This document shows, one piece after another, positions 19,600 through 31,339 of a stretch of 64,000 bases of DNA. Positions within the stretch are counted from its first letter, which is position 1. Every line of letters starts with the position of its first letter. Location: NCBI GenBank assembly GCA_012934845.2, contig WNNJ02000185.1:124001-188000 (forward strand), given 5' to 3'. The notes under the pieces are model-generated. The model was not told where the DNA came from. It worked only from the letters and a program-made list of their open reading frames with translations, and did no database searches. The DNA is from Pomphorhynchus laevis. Taxonomy: Eukaryota > Acanthocephala > Palaeacanthocephala > Echinorhynchida > Pomphorhynchidae. Made by a program: the position numbers and the translations under genes.

Positions 19600-21290
19600 T
19601 TAATTGTACAATTAAGGTTCCCACAAATGGGCCTCTATACATTTGAAATAGTGGTATAAATACCATATCATAAACATATTATTCTGATAAAACACCTCCT
19701 GCTCGAAGATACGAAGTCCGCTGAAACTGAACACGTGGACATCTAAGCGTCGCAGAGCAAATTTTCGCAAGACATACTAATATATGTCCTGATTGATGAT
19801 ATCGTGACGGCGTATTCGCTTTTTTGTTGTTCAGCAATTTTTAGAGCCAATGATTTAATACATGCTTGTGCACTCTTGCCAGCTCCGCCCGTAGTCGCCC
19901 AAATAAGGGGACAAAATGAGCTGTGCTCTATTGTATGTATCCTTTCTTCGTACTTGGCACATTTTCTATTTTCGTGGAAAGTGAAAGTGGCATCTGTTGA
20001 CTTTTCGCAATAGGACGGAGCATGATTGTTGAAAACGACTACATCAAAAAATGTACGCTCCATATTCCCACCGAACAGTCCATTACCTACTATATCAGCT
20101 CGAGCATCATCTTGTCTGGTTGTTGTACTAATATTAAAACTGATGTTTTCAGGAACTGGAGTCAGAGATGGTTCTGCAAACACATTCCAACAGACTGTGT
20201 TCAACTTCTTAACCAAAAAGTCTCGAAGTTGATTATGACGGATGAAGTTGAATGCGCCCCTTTTGCACGAGAGAGCATGCGACGTTGTTAATCTCTGACC
20301 ACATTGACACTTATCCGGCAAATCTTTGGGAGTTAAACCATATCGAACAGACAACGCATCTCGAAACTCTTGCGTTGACAACTGACAATCCGTAGAAACC
20401 AACGCATCTCTTGTTAGCCAATTAGAGGCACCCTTCAGGGATGCATATTCCACTGATTTTCGCAATATAGGCATGATCTCTGGCTTGAGTTTTTCAGCAT
20501 AATTTCGATTTTCTACTATATGTTCGTTTTGAATTGCAGACAATAAGTGTATTACTGAGAAATTAATATCTAAATCAGGTTCTTCATATATGGACGATAA
20601 CAATCGTGCAGCGTTGTACTGTCTGGTTAATTCACTCTCAATATTTCGTATTCTTAGTCCCCCCAAACTGGTTGACAAAGAACATACTTCCCTCAAATCA
20701 AGATCAATGTCATCGCCAAACATGGAATTGATAAATTTTGTGTCAATAACATTCTTTAGATCATCCAACCATTCTATGTCACAATCAACGGCTCGGAAAA
20801 GGTGAGTCCACTTTGACTGAACTGCAAGAGAGTATGCCACAAATGCGGAATGAGCATCGGCATCAGCGGCATTAGCAACATCCTTGACCAGATTTGACAT
20901 CGATAAAAACTGCCCGCAGCAATACTCCCTTACAAACTTTGGCGTGCCAATAGGTGCACCAAGTACCTTTAATCCATCTTCATTAATGATTAAACCATCA
21001 GCTCCAAAGATGTGTTGAGCGCGGATCATGTTTCGTGGATGTATAAGCAACCTCGATTTGTTTGGATTGACATGGTATCCATACTGCTCACCTATTGAGC
21101 AAAGAAGACGCCATACACGTGATAGATCGTCAAGCCCACCAACGACAGTCGAATCATCTGCATACCAGCATTGTTTTATTGATGGAATCGATTCTCTGAT
21201 TTTATATATCAAGGGCATCGACGAGATTGCAAACGCTGGCATCGCAAGATGATCCCCTTGAGTGACACCCTCTGACACCCTCTTGTAATA
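19600..21290 (-). mobile_element. LINE F1 element body (RLE-type), 5'-truncated
   Basis: Includes the 511-aa frame and a 3' UTR that ends around AGGCCCATTTGTGGGAACC (19617-19635, - strand). The same terminal string, with one change, follows the F3 fragment at 57239-57257. The F2 copy lies at 31340-32396. The left boundary is approximate. Confidence 0.7.
19743..21278 (-). CDS. LINE F1: reverse transcriptase and C-terminal restriction-like nuclease, 5'-truncated
   Basis: An uninterrupted 511-aa frame beginning inside an RT palm: EGVTQGDHLAMPAFAISS stands where PQGxxLSP is usual, then WYADDSTVVGGL (YADD at residues 39-42), NPNKSRLL, VLGAPIGT. A long linker follows, then KCQCGQRLTTSHALSC (a C-C-H-C zinc motif, roughly residues 320-340), RHNQLRDFLVKKL, and RQDDARADIVGNGLFGG...ERTFFDVVVFNNHAPS, with acidic and basic residues placed as in a PD-(D/E)XK nuclease, ending EERIHTIEHSSFCPLIWATTGGAGKSA. 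This matches a widespread invertebrate RT family of the early-branching, restriction-like-endonuclease LINE kind (R2-like layout). The 5' end is cut at about 21290, next to an (AAT)n run. The listed start is a GTG and not a real start. Confidence 0.8.
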   Translation of the reverse strand: MSEGVTQGDHLAMPAFAISSMPLIYKIRESIPSIKQCWYADDSTVVGGLDDLSRVWRLLCSIGEQYGYHVNPNKSRLLIHPRNMIRAQHIFGADGLIINEDGLKVLGAPIGTPKFVREYCCGQFLSMSNLVKDVANAADADAHSAFVAYSLAVQSKWTHLFRAVDCDIEWLDDLKNVIDTKFINSMFGDDIDLDLREVCSLSTSLGGLRIRNIESELTRQYNAARLLSSIYEEPDLDINFSVIHLLSAIQNEHIVENRNYAEKLKPEIMPILRKSVEYASLKGASNWLTRDALVSTDCQLSTQEFRDALSVRYGLTPKDLPDKCQCGQRLTTSHALSCKRGAFNFIRHNQLRDFLVKKLNTVCWNVFAEPSLTPVPENISFNISTTTRQDDARADIVGNGLFGGNMERTFFDVVVFNNHAPSYCEKSTDATFTFHENRKCAKYEERIHTIEHSSFCPLIWATTGGAGKSAQACIKSLALKIAEQQKSEYAVTISSIRTYISMSCENLLCDA

Positions 21291-21769
21291 AATAATAATA
21301 ATATATTTTTAAATGTCTTTAAAGTAAATTTTACATTAAAAATTATTTAGATTTCAAAATAATGTGGCAAATCATAAACTGATGTTTATCACTGATTTAT
21401 AGTATTTAATAGGTTTTAGGCTATCAAATATTTTACCCATCCGCTAAACTTATATGCAAGTGATTCTCTTATACGTCCCTAAATGCTTATCAAACATTGA
21501 TTGTCGAGCCCATACTATTGCGTCCTTTCAGTCTGTAAATCTTAATGGCCCATATTAGTATTTGCACTTTCCTCTCTTTAAGCGTGTTCCTCACATTCCT
21601 AATCTTATCTGCCAACTAATCATATATTCAAGAATTTGCAAAAATGTATCCTAAGATCTAACACCCCAGACAATACTTGTCTCGTTTTGAGGATGATCTA
21701 CCTCGTCAATATTAAATAAACGGTATTGACAAGGGATCAAGTCAATAAATCTTTCTTATTTTTATACCC

Positions 21770-23925
21770 CTTCCTTTCTTCTAGCTATGCCTTACTCAAA
21801 TCGTCTCTATCCTATCCCACAATAACATATTCCTCCCATCACGATCTCGCCTTTCTTTTCGACTCTGAACTCACATTCATTCTCGATCTTCTCTTGCCCT
21901 TCAAACATCACCCACACCGTCGCTTGCACCGTGCCCCATGGTTCGACATACAATGCCTACTCTCAAAGCGTCGACTCCGCCATGCTTTTCGAGTCTCACC
22001 GCTCTATCAGACGTGATTTCCGCTCGATCACTCCGTCTCTCCGTGGTTCCTATCTTACTCTTCGCCGGTCTCATCTCAACCTACTACGTACCAAATGCAA
22101 CTCTTTCTGGCAGCATAAAATCATAACTTCATTCAACTCTAAGACTCCCTGGCATACTTTTAACTCAATCCTTGTTCGCTCCTCTTCGCCGTGCAACATC
22201 AATGTCAATGATTATCGTCATTTCTCCAGACTAAAGTATCCACGTTGCTCTCTCACACCCCGGTCTCCATCCTATCCCACTCTGCCCAGTCTACTCTTAT
22301 CCTTCCGGAACATCTTCTCCCTGTCTCACCTACAGAAGTATCATCTGTCCTCATGTCCTTGCCCAACAAAACCTCACCTGCTGATCCCCTGCCTACTCAC
22401 ATATTAAAATCTATATGCTCATCGATATCCCCATTTCTCACAACCTTGTTTAACTCGTCCATCCGCAGTCGTATCTTCCCTTCACACTGGAAATCCGCAA
22501 TCGTTCGTCCCCTCCTTAAGAAACAATTGCTCGACCCCCTTCCTTCTAGCTATCGCCCCATTTCACTACTCCCTACTCTTTCTAAGCTCTTAGAACGCCT
22601 CATCTTAATACAAATCAACGCTTATCTCTCCTCATCCAATCTGTACCCTCCTTTCCAATCCGCTTTCCGCTCTAATCACTCGACAGAAATCGCATGCATA
22701 AAAGTGTACAACGACTTACTCATTTCTCGAGACAAGGCTCTATACAGTGTTCTCATCTCCCTCGACCTCCCCCGCATTCGACACTGTCGTCCACTCCGTC
22801 CTCCTTTCTCGCCTTCGTTATGATTACGCTTTTCCTCCTCCGTAGCATGGTTCGCCTCATATCTATCCGACCGTTCCTTTCGCGTCTGTTCTAATTCATC
22901 ATCCTCCCATCCCATCCATATTTTTTGCGGGTTCCCACAAGGTTCAGTCCTAGGTCCCCTGCATTTTTCTTTTCTGCTTGGCGATCTCTCCGTTTATCAA
23001 ACCTTTCTCATTTAACGTCATGCAATACGCCGATGACATCCTCATCTATGCTCATGCACCCGCACATCGCATACACGATATCGGCATTTCTGCCTCCAAC
23101 TGTCTTTCTTCTATCTACAAACGTCTCTCCAATCTCCATCTCGTTCTAAACCCCGACAAGTCCAAAATAATGTGAATCCTCCCCCATAAACCAAGTATAT
23201 TTTCTCCCAGTATCGTTTGCCTCATCGATCATCCCCATAGTTTACGATCTCACTTTCTTAGGCTTCCATTTCGATAATCACCTGTCTATTAAACCCTTCG
23301 TATGTGACAAGGTCCGCTCGTCTAACTTAATTTTCCGTTACATCCGCCGTATCCGCCCCCTTATCGACTTCCGTTCTTGTATGTCTCTTCTTTCATCGTT
23401 TCTTTTCCATAAAATCGATTACTGTCTTAGCCTTTTCGCTAATTCTCCAAAATCCATAATCCTGCCCTACAACGAATAATCAACACCGCCGTTCGAGTGC
23501 TCTTTCGTCTCCGTCGCGTCGACCACACATCCACATATTTTGCCTAACTCTTCTGGCCCACCATTCACATCCGCATTAAACTCCGCGTTCTCGTTACTTT
23601 TCGTCTCATCGCTGTCGGCTTCCCATTGTTCATCAACCTTCCTTTCTTAGACGATACTCGCCCTACCTCGCTATCGCTTCGTTCCTGTCATACCCTCTTA
23701 CTCCACGTTCCTAATTACTCCAACAACTACGGTCTCCGATCCTTCCTCGTCGCCGCCTCACTTGCCTGGAATCAACTTCCTCTCGACGTCCCCCGCGCCC
23801 CTCCTTTATCACATTCAAACACCTCCTCCGTTCACACCTTCTCGACACCTAATTCACAGTCTTGTTTTGCTGTGGTCATGTAAGCGTGCGCTGGCAGGCA
23901 TTTGCCACGTTAAAATAAATCCTTT
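21770..23925 (+). mobile_element. LINE family D copy 4 (longest RT-bearing copy)
   Basis: It starts in the endonuclease-RT linker (HRAPWFDIQCLLSKRRLRHAF) and runs through the RT: SPADPLPTHILKSICSSISPFLTTLFNSSIRSRIFPSHWKSAIVRPLLKK, SSYRPISLLPTLSKLLERLI, LYPPFQSAFRSNHSTEIACIKVYNDLLISRDKALYSVLISLDL, PQGSVLGP and YADDILIYAHAPAHRIHDIGISAS. The carboxy region has YSNNYGLRSFLVAASLAWNQLPLDVPRAP. It ends with the family 3' tail, including the hairpin at 23884-23899, and AAAATAAAT. The ORF is broken by many frameshifts. RT motifs place it in the CR1/L2 group. Confidence 0.88.
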
Positions 23926-24455
23926 TCTTTTTTCAAATCGATTACTGTCTAAGTCTTTTCGCCAATTCTCCAAAATTCATAATCCTACCCATACAACGCA
24001 TCATCAACTCTGCCGTTCGCGTGCTCCTACATCTTCGTCGCATTTACCACACATTCACATATCTTGTTCAACTCTCCTGGCCCACCATCCACATACGCAT
24101 GCAACTCCGCTTTCCTTTCATAACTTTTCGTCTCATCGCTGTCGGATCCCCATCGTTCATCAATCTCTCTTTCTTATACGACACTCGTCCCATATCTCTA
24201 TCACTGCGTTCCCGTAATTCCCTCTTACTTTACGTTCCCAATTACTCTAACAACTACAGTATCCGATCCTTCCTCGTCGCAGCCCTACTTGCATGGAATC
24301 AGCTTCACTCGGCGTCCGTTGCGCTCCATTTTTATTACATTTAAATGCCGCATCTATACACACGTTCTCGACACATTATTAAGATTTTTGTTTTTTGTTG
24401 TTGTTGTGGTCATGTAAGCGTGCGCCGGCACGCATTTGCCACGCAAAAATAAATC
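23926..24455 (+). mobile_element. LINE family D copy 5 (3' end only), inserted behind copy 4
   Basis: It begins directly after the tail of copy 4 with AATCGATTACTGTCT, matching copy 4 from 23414. It encodes the carboxy region again (PTIHIRMQLRFPFITFRLIAVGSPSFINLSFL, YSNNYSIRSFLVAALLAWNQL) and ends with its own tail; the hairpin GCGTGC-GCCG-GCACGC is perfect at 24418-24433. Confidence 0.88.
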
Positions 24456-24768
24456 TTTTTTCTCAACCTTCCTTTTCTCGATAATTCTCTACATGTTTAC
24501 TGTTACCTGCGTTCCTGTAATTCCATTTTACATGTCTCAAACTACTCTACCTTTCTTGGATTCTTTTCCTTTATTGTGGCTTCTCCTCTCTCGTTGAACA
24601 TCAGCCCATTCATTTACGCCAATCAACCTCCCAGCCGTGATTCAAACGCGAAATCCGATCCAATTTAAACAATTTAACTAATTTATCTGTATGGCTTTTG
24701 CTGTTTTTGGTTTATTAGTGGACTTGTAAGCATTCAGCTGGCACGCATTTGCCACTTTAAATAAATAT
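24456..24768 (+). mobile_element. LINE family D-related 3' end, third in the chain
   Basis: A more diverged 3' fragment (C-terminal-like residues, then GGACTTGTAAG, hairpin at 24730-24746, ATTTGCCAC, TTTAAATAAAT) that starts at the tail of copy 5. Confidence 0.75.
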
Positions 24769-24928
24769 TTTATTAATAATAAACGCACGATTAAGACTCA
24801 CGAAATATATGAAAATATGAAAATTTGTATTAAGACGGTTAACAAGTACTTGTAAATTTCTCTTCGGAGCTTATGGTTCATAAGTTTATACGTATCAAAT
24901 ATTTGAACGCAATGATTCTAATTTCCAA

Positions 24929-25600
24929 TTGATTATAAATAGTTTACTTCATTCTACCGTTCTTTTGTATTGGACCTTTATTGCTTATATCTATCTTGGT
25001 CGAGTTCCGAATGTGTGGAAATGCTCTATCATAAGGCCGTTATACAAAAGAGGGAATCGATGTTCTGTGGAAAGTTATAAAGCTGGGAGTTTGACTTGTG
25101 TGAAGAGAGGATATTGTGCTTATCATCCTCAACTACCTAGATATTAATAGGTTATTGTGCCATAATCAACATTGCTTCCTGAAAAATCAATCGACTGTGA
25201 CGAATCTTTTGATATCCCAGTATGCTATGTGAAATATTCAAATATGCTGCGTCGAACAACAATTCTCGTTTATTTAGGAAGAGTTCTTCCATATGGGGAC
25301 ACACTCAGTGCTCTGGATATGCTTTTTGTACGCACTCTTCTCGATTTGCGAGATATGTGCCTGACGTTGGAGATATTCCACAAAGAATATCACGTTCTGC
25401 GTGGACTGTTGAATATTCGATCAACCCGAATTTTGCGGGGTCATTCCCTATATCTCAGTCGTCGCCGAATTGTACGGACCAAAACAATTCAATTAAGACA
25501 GAGAATTGTGAATCAATGAAATCGTTTGAACGAGCAAAATGTTAGCTTAGCTTTAGATAAACTATTTAAACGGCAAAATATTTTGAACTTGGATTGATCT
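24929..25600 (+). mobile_element. LINE family E-like fragment (RT N-terminus joined to C-terminal tail)
   Basis: The first part gives LGRVPNVWKCSIIRPLYKRGNRCSVESYK, then HNQHCFLKNQSTVTNLL, standard early RT motifs. From about 25235 the sequence is already in the carboxy tail: LSALDMLFVRTLLDLRDMCLTLEIFHK, STRILRGHSLYLSRRRIVRTKTIQLRQRIVNQ, then a segment where WNSLPE is expected. The catalytic middle is deleted. Confidence 0.65.
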
Positions 25601-25864
25601 CTTTTTCATTTTTGTTTTTCTTTCATAATGTACAGTGTGCAACTTTGAGCCGTGCTCGTAATGTTGTCTGTGAAATCATAAAATAAATTATGAAATTATA
25701 GACAAGCGCAATCACATTTGAAAAATATCGAAACATTTTCGATTTTTGTTTTTTGAAATGAGCTTAAATGTACATGACTACAACAGTAATTGAAAAAACT
25801 ACTTAAAATAGAAGCTGAAATAAAACTGCTTTTAGCCCAAAACTATGTTTTGCAAATCGAAACT

Positions 25865-27100
25865 AAACTATGTTTTGCTATCAACGCTGTCTTTTTTGAC
25901 TATTCAAAGGTATTTGACAGTGTCCCTCGTTATGGTATCGTTTCATTGCTTGCTTAATATGGTTTCAATTTTCAGACCATTCAGTGGATTAAGAATATTT
26001 TATCTTTGCGGTCATTTTAAGTAAGAATCAGTGGTGTTTTTAAAGAGTTGTCGGGTGCTTTTCAGTATACCTCAAGGATCTGTTATTGTCCCACTTCATT
26101 TTGTCGTATTTTTTAATGACCTGGGTTTAAAGAACCCTGTTTTAGCTTATACTGATGATTTAAAAATCTGGATTGTTGTCCGTACTCCTACAGATTGTCA
26201 GTCATTAAAGGACAACCTGGACTGTCTTACTAAATGATGTGAAGCCACTGGACTCCTGTTAAACGTTGATAAATGTGTTTTGATGGGAATGAGGGAGATT
26301 AACTCGTCGTTCCAGTATCGCATTGGTAGTGCGTTATTAAATGAAGTTGAAAATCATAAGCACTTAGATGTAATAATTTATCGCCATCTTAAGACACGAT
26401 TTAATAGTGAGCGCGCAAGGATAAAAGCAACTAGAGCATTGCACTACATCAAAAATACATTTCTCAGACTGTCACCTCCAATGCTTAGTTTCTTATTTTC
26501 ATCACTAGTCCGCCCTCATCTAAAGTACTGCATCCCTGAATGTTTTCCTACCACTAAGCGAGAATTGATCGACTATGAGTCGGTACTGAAGAGAGGTTCA
26601 AGGATATGCTTTAGGGCTGGAACATCCTACCGCATGCGGCTGCGTGCGCTAGGGATAAGCTCGATTCGTGACAAATTTGTCTTACTAGACTTGTCCTGCC
26701 TTTAGGCGATTGTAAACAAACTTGATGGCTTCCCCACTAAAATTCTTGGATTGAGAAGTAGGACATCACGCGGTCACTAGAAAACGCTGTATAAGAGGCA
26801 ACATTTTCAATTATCCGCCAACTTTCAACTGTCACATCATGCGCTCAGCTTGTGGAATGTGTTGCCTGAGGAAGTCGTCGCTGCTTTTTCGATGAAGCAC
26901 TTCAAGCGTATGTGTTTAGCATGGATGGATAATTGACAATCACACTTCAATGAATATCTTGAATCCTGCTCATTTAAATGATATTGATACGGACAATTTA
27001 CTGATTACCTTATATTAATTTGTAAACTTGTTGTTTTTGATAAGGTAAAACAGCTTTTCTGCTAAATCCTTGTATGTCATAATAAATTCAAATTGAGATT
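25865..27100 (+). mobile_element. LINE family E copy 2 (CR1-like RT, 5'-truncated)
   Basis: It starts at the first catalytic motif (VFFDYSKVFDSVPRYGIVSLL), passes a decayed PQGSV and active-site region, then LLNEVENHKHLDVIIYRHLKTRFNSERARIKATRALHYIKNTFLRLSPPMLSFLFSSLVRPHLKYCIPECFPTTKRELIDYESVLKRGSRIC (26280-26705), aligning residue by residue with copy 1. The C-terminal LWNVLPEEVVAAFSMKHFKR is near 26855. It ends AATAAATTCAAATT near 27095. Confidence 0.82.
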
Positions 27101-27109
27101 ATATTTCTT

Positions 27110-30100
27110 ATCTTTGTGCATATCGATCCTTAAGTTCTAGCTATGTTTTGAGTGTAGTGATGAAACAGTTTTAGCGACTTCGGCTGTCAAGGCACACCAC
27201 ATTTCAATAACACATTGGATGAAATAGTGGCTCGAACGCGATGTGTGATACATTGAGTTTACATCACTTAAATGAATATCCGCGTGATGTAGATTTGTCA
27301 TTCAACCACTTCCAAAATCACCAACGTGATTTAATCCTTGGCGTTTTGCTTTTCAATTCAAATTCAATTTATTTATAGTGGCAAATACACGCCCATACGC
27401 GCTTACAAGCCCACGTAGAAGAAAAAGAAAAAACAAGAAAACAAAAAAATATATAATGTAAGATAAAAATGTTGATGAAATTAAAGCAAGTATATTAAAG
27501 ATAAGGAATATGAGTGAAATGTGGCAAGGCCTCATGGGAAAACAAAACAAGTTGAGTGGTTTCGTTAAGCATGTATGAAAAATTGTGAGTTTAATAATAT
27601 GTTGAGTGAATGCATTTCTTTATCTATTGGGGAGGAGGAGCCATAGTGCGGGAGCGTATATGTTGTTTGAATAGTGGAAGCGACGAGGAAGACTGGACGT
27701 AAGCTGGTAAAGAATTCAAGGCAAGTTGAGCAACGACGATATAAGAGCGAAGGCCATAGTTGGTTAAGTGGGTAGAGACGTGGGAAGTATATAATTAATT
27801 GATTACAGAGTCAAGAGGACAGATAGCGAATCATCAAGGTAAGCAGGAAGCAATGTGTAAAAAGAATAGAAGACGAAATAGAAAACGAACAAAATAGAAG
27901 ATGAAAGGTAACACTACGAAAACGAAATTCAACACGAAGGTTAATTGTGGGCCAAGATAGGACGGCAAGTTTATGGGAGATATTGTCGGAACTGCGAAGA
28001 CTCAACAGGACACGAGCAGCAGAGTTTATGATACGTGTGAGAGGTAAAAAAGTAGAATTGGAAGCATGTGCTTGAATCAAAGGTCGAAGAGCAGGCGGAT
28101 CAACGAGAACAAACGCGCGTCGAACCATACCTATCATTTTATTGGAGTTGGCACAAGCTAGATCAGTGTGCTTTTTGGTTGGTAAATCAGAGGTAACCCA
28201 TACTCCAAAATATTTGTAACTATCGACACTTTCCACAATACAGCACTTATATTTGTAACAAACAGATGATAGTTGCTTGCGAGCATTACCAAAAATACGC
28301 ATGTGTTTGCATTTCGAAACATTTATCACAAGCTTGTTAGACGCCGCCCACAACTCCACATTATCTATGTCAGTTTGCAAATTATCAACATCCTCACATG
28401 AATGACTGGGTCGCCATATTTTTAAGTCATCTGCACACAAACATCATCGAGAGCGAATGCACCCAGGCAAATCGTTAACATAAATGCTGAATAAAAGCGG
28501 ACTCAAAACTGAATCTTGAGGTGCTCCAAGATGACATTCTCTAGACACAGGCAACGACCAATCGACAAGTACTCGAAAGCAACGACCACGAAGAAATTCT
28601 CTAATCCAATCAAACATTATGTTTGGGAGTCCAGTATTGACAAGTTTCTGAAGAAGTAGACAATGATCTATTTTTTCAAAAGCTTTTGAAAAGTCGAAGA
28701 ATATAATGTCTGTATCGGTATAGTGTGCCTTATTCGCTGTCTAATCAAGATGAGCATCAATCAAATTTGAAACAGTTGAATAACCCTTCCGAAATCCGTG
28801 CTGATTAGGGACTAAAATTTTTCCTACACGAAAAAACTCAACCATGTAGCGATGCACAAACCTCTCCACACATTAGGAAGAGACATTTCTAAGATTGACT
28901 GGCGAAAAATTGCACAGAGAGGAACGCAAATTGAGCCTGCTAATCTGCGCAGATAAACAGAAGGTAGTAAGTCACAACCTCTTGAATTATTTGCTTTTAG
29001 ACGGCCTAATTCGGAATAGACTTTAGCTGGCGTTATCAAATTGTCAAGGTCCAACTCAAGACACGTGTCAGAGTAAGTGTTCAACACACTAGATTCCATA
29101 CAAAAAGTTTCATGTTCATTTGCGGGATCTACTGAAGTGCAATAGTGTGCCGCAAACTCTTCAGCTAGGTCATTCGCGGAAATGTCATAGAAGTAGTGAT
29201 AAATCGAAGAATCAACAGCTCCCCTACTTGATAGGTACTGAAAAAGGACCTTCTAATCGTATTTACACTGGTTAGCTCATGCATTCTCAAATGCACACCG
29301 CTTCTTTCTCTTCAATAAATTGAATAAATTTTTTGCCTGCTTAAAAACATCATAACTACACTCCCCAACTTTGTAGCGATTGAACATCAAATCACGAGTC
29401 CTCAATGTTGAATGTAACTCAGAATCGAATCAGGGCGAATCTTTTCGACATGCCCTGCTTCTAAGTGGAGAGAATAAAATAAGCAGCGACTCTAAGGTTC
29501 TCTGAAAGTAATTCCATGCGCCATGTACTCCAACAACAGCTGGATCTGGTCAGGAAGCTGTTGAAAGTATTGACTTAATTGCACCTGTGTTGGTTTTGAA
29601 AGCATTAACCACTTGATTTTCACGCGGACCTCGAGTTTCTTCTTGAAACCTTAACCTAACGATCACTACGCAGTGATCAGACATACCAATCGGGGCATCA
29701 TAACGGATAGCGTTAATAATCTCACTGTTCGAAGATAAACATACATCTAATAGAGATCTACTGTCACTAGCAAAACGAGTGCAATTTTGGACATGCTGAG
29801 TTAAACCATAATAGATGATACACTCCAGAAGGTCATATGACGCATGGTCACAAGTCGGAAAAGCCGTATACGAATTCCAATCAACCGAAGGCATATTCAA
29901 GGCACCAAGTATTAAAACATTGGAGGTACCTTTAGAATAAAGTTCTACTTCCCCAATCAGTCTATCTGTGGCGGCCAAGAACTACCCCTAGAACAAGCGG
30001 AGCGGTATGTATAAATTTTACCCGACACCACAAACTTTCGACTTTATCAGAATAAGTGCTAAGAACAGTTGCTTTCACATCATTGCTCACATAAAGAATA

Positions 30101-31195
30101 ACACCTCAACCTCTTCCACTTTCACGATCAGTGCGAAAACCGGATAACCAGGGATAAAGACTTCATTATCAACAATCTCATCATATAGCCATGATTCTGT
30201 AATAGCAAGTAACTTAGGACGAATTAACTGAACTCTTTATCTCAGTTCATCTACCTTTGATACAAGACTGCGAACATTACAATGGAGTATTTCACAATGT
30301 CTCAGTATACCTCTGGGAGTACTCTTATCACCCCTTACACATCCTAATAACCCGGACGCTATACCATTTAGACCCTGATTGGCAGAGTAGACGAGACCGT
30401 TTCGATTACACAATGCACGCGAGGCGAAATTACTAGTAAGCTTCAACTCAGCCGGGTGCGTCGCCTCACAACATGAAAATTTTTCATACAGTGTTTGTTT
30501 CTCTTTTAGCAACACGATATGCTAGTTTCTCTTTAGCCTTCGATATTTTTTTCGTTCTGATACATCAAGATCTTTCATCGGGCGAATATTAGACCCTTTG
30601 AGACGGAACGAATTTCGCAACATTAAGGCAGCATGAAGTTGGTTATGGAAGACAGCTTTGAGTAGTCGGGGTTTATTATTTAAAGCATTACGCTTACCTA
30701 GGCGGAAAAGAGCGATAAGTTAAACTTTTTGGACTGTCTCAATGTCACAGGAGCCAAGTACATGCTTCAGAATAGATCTCAAACTATGAATGTCGTCATT
30801 CAGTCGTGCTTGTGCATTATTGAAAATAGACTCGGGCACATTAAGCAGGATAAGTGAGCATCCTCTATTATATATACGCATATTTGAGATCACACTATCA
30901 AGACCATCACAGGACACAGCCGGTTGTGTATCTTAACATTTATGTAAGCTGGGTATTTGAGTATCCATTTGAACAATATTCCGCAAGCTAGATAAGTCTG
31001 TCTGGGTCTGTGAATCATGAGACTCTAAAGAACTTGATAGTGACATCAAGGTGACGTGTGTTGCCCCAGGAAACACACTGACCATATTTATTTGATATAG
31101 TTCAAAATTTCGCATTGGGAGCATTCGACATCTTCGGTGTATCACTTTGTGAAATCGCTTCATCAGACAGAATATATTTCGAGAACTCGTCATAC
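27110..31195 (-). mobile_element. LINE E3: near full-length, decayed CR1-like LINE, interrupted by D copy 7
   Basis: It reads leftward. An ORF1-like region (31193-30560) contains SLILLNVPES...ARLNDDIHSLRSILKHVLG, as in CR1/Jockey ORF1. Endonuclease: LILGALNMPSVDWNSY (the GDFN region), DSRSLLDVCLSSN, GMSDHCVVIVRLRF (29978-29550). RT: SELGRLKANNSRGCDLLPSVYLRRLA, DFSKAF, then PLLF-IYVNDLP, CADDLKIWRP, NVSKCKHMRI, VDSYKYFGVWVTSDLPTKKH. At about 28065 the protein switches into a family D tail (copy 7). The original C-terminal YFIQCVIEMWCALTAEVAK lies beyond it at about 27150-27330. Many stops. Confidence 0.8.
27355..28065 (-). mobile_element. LINE family D copy 7 (3' end), nested in LINE E3
   Basis: LPLTRIINSAARVLLSLRSSDN and LAVLSWPTINLRVEFRFRSVTFHLL align with the D carboxy region. 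The 3' tail on the - strand is TTGTAAG, hairpin GCGCG-TATGGG-CGTGT (27402-27387), ATTTGCCAC and TATAAATAAAT. I could not define a target-site duplication. Confidence 0.8.
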
Positions 31196-31339
31196 GATCT
31201 TGTCACTGAATTTGGAGTGGATTAGGAAGAACGCAAATGTCACCACTTTTTCCCATAAATATAGGATGTTACATGTCCATCGCTGCCGCTATAAGCGCCA
31301 GTTGTTCGAGAACATGTGCTTACTCTGATAAATTGCTTT

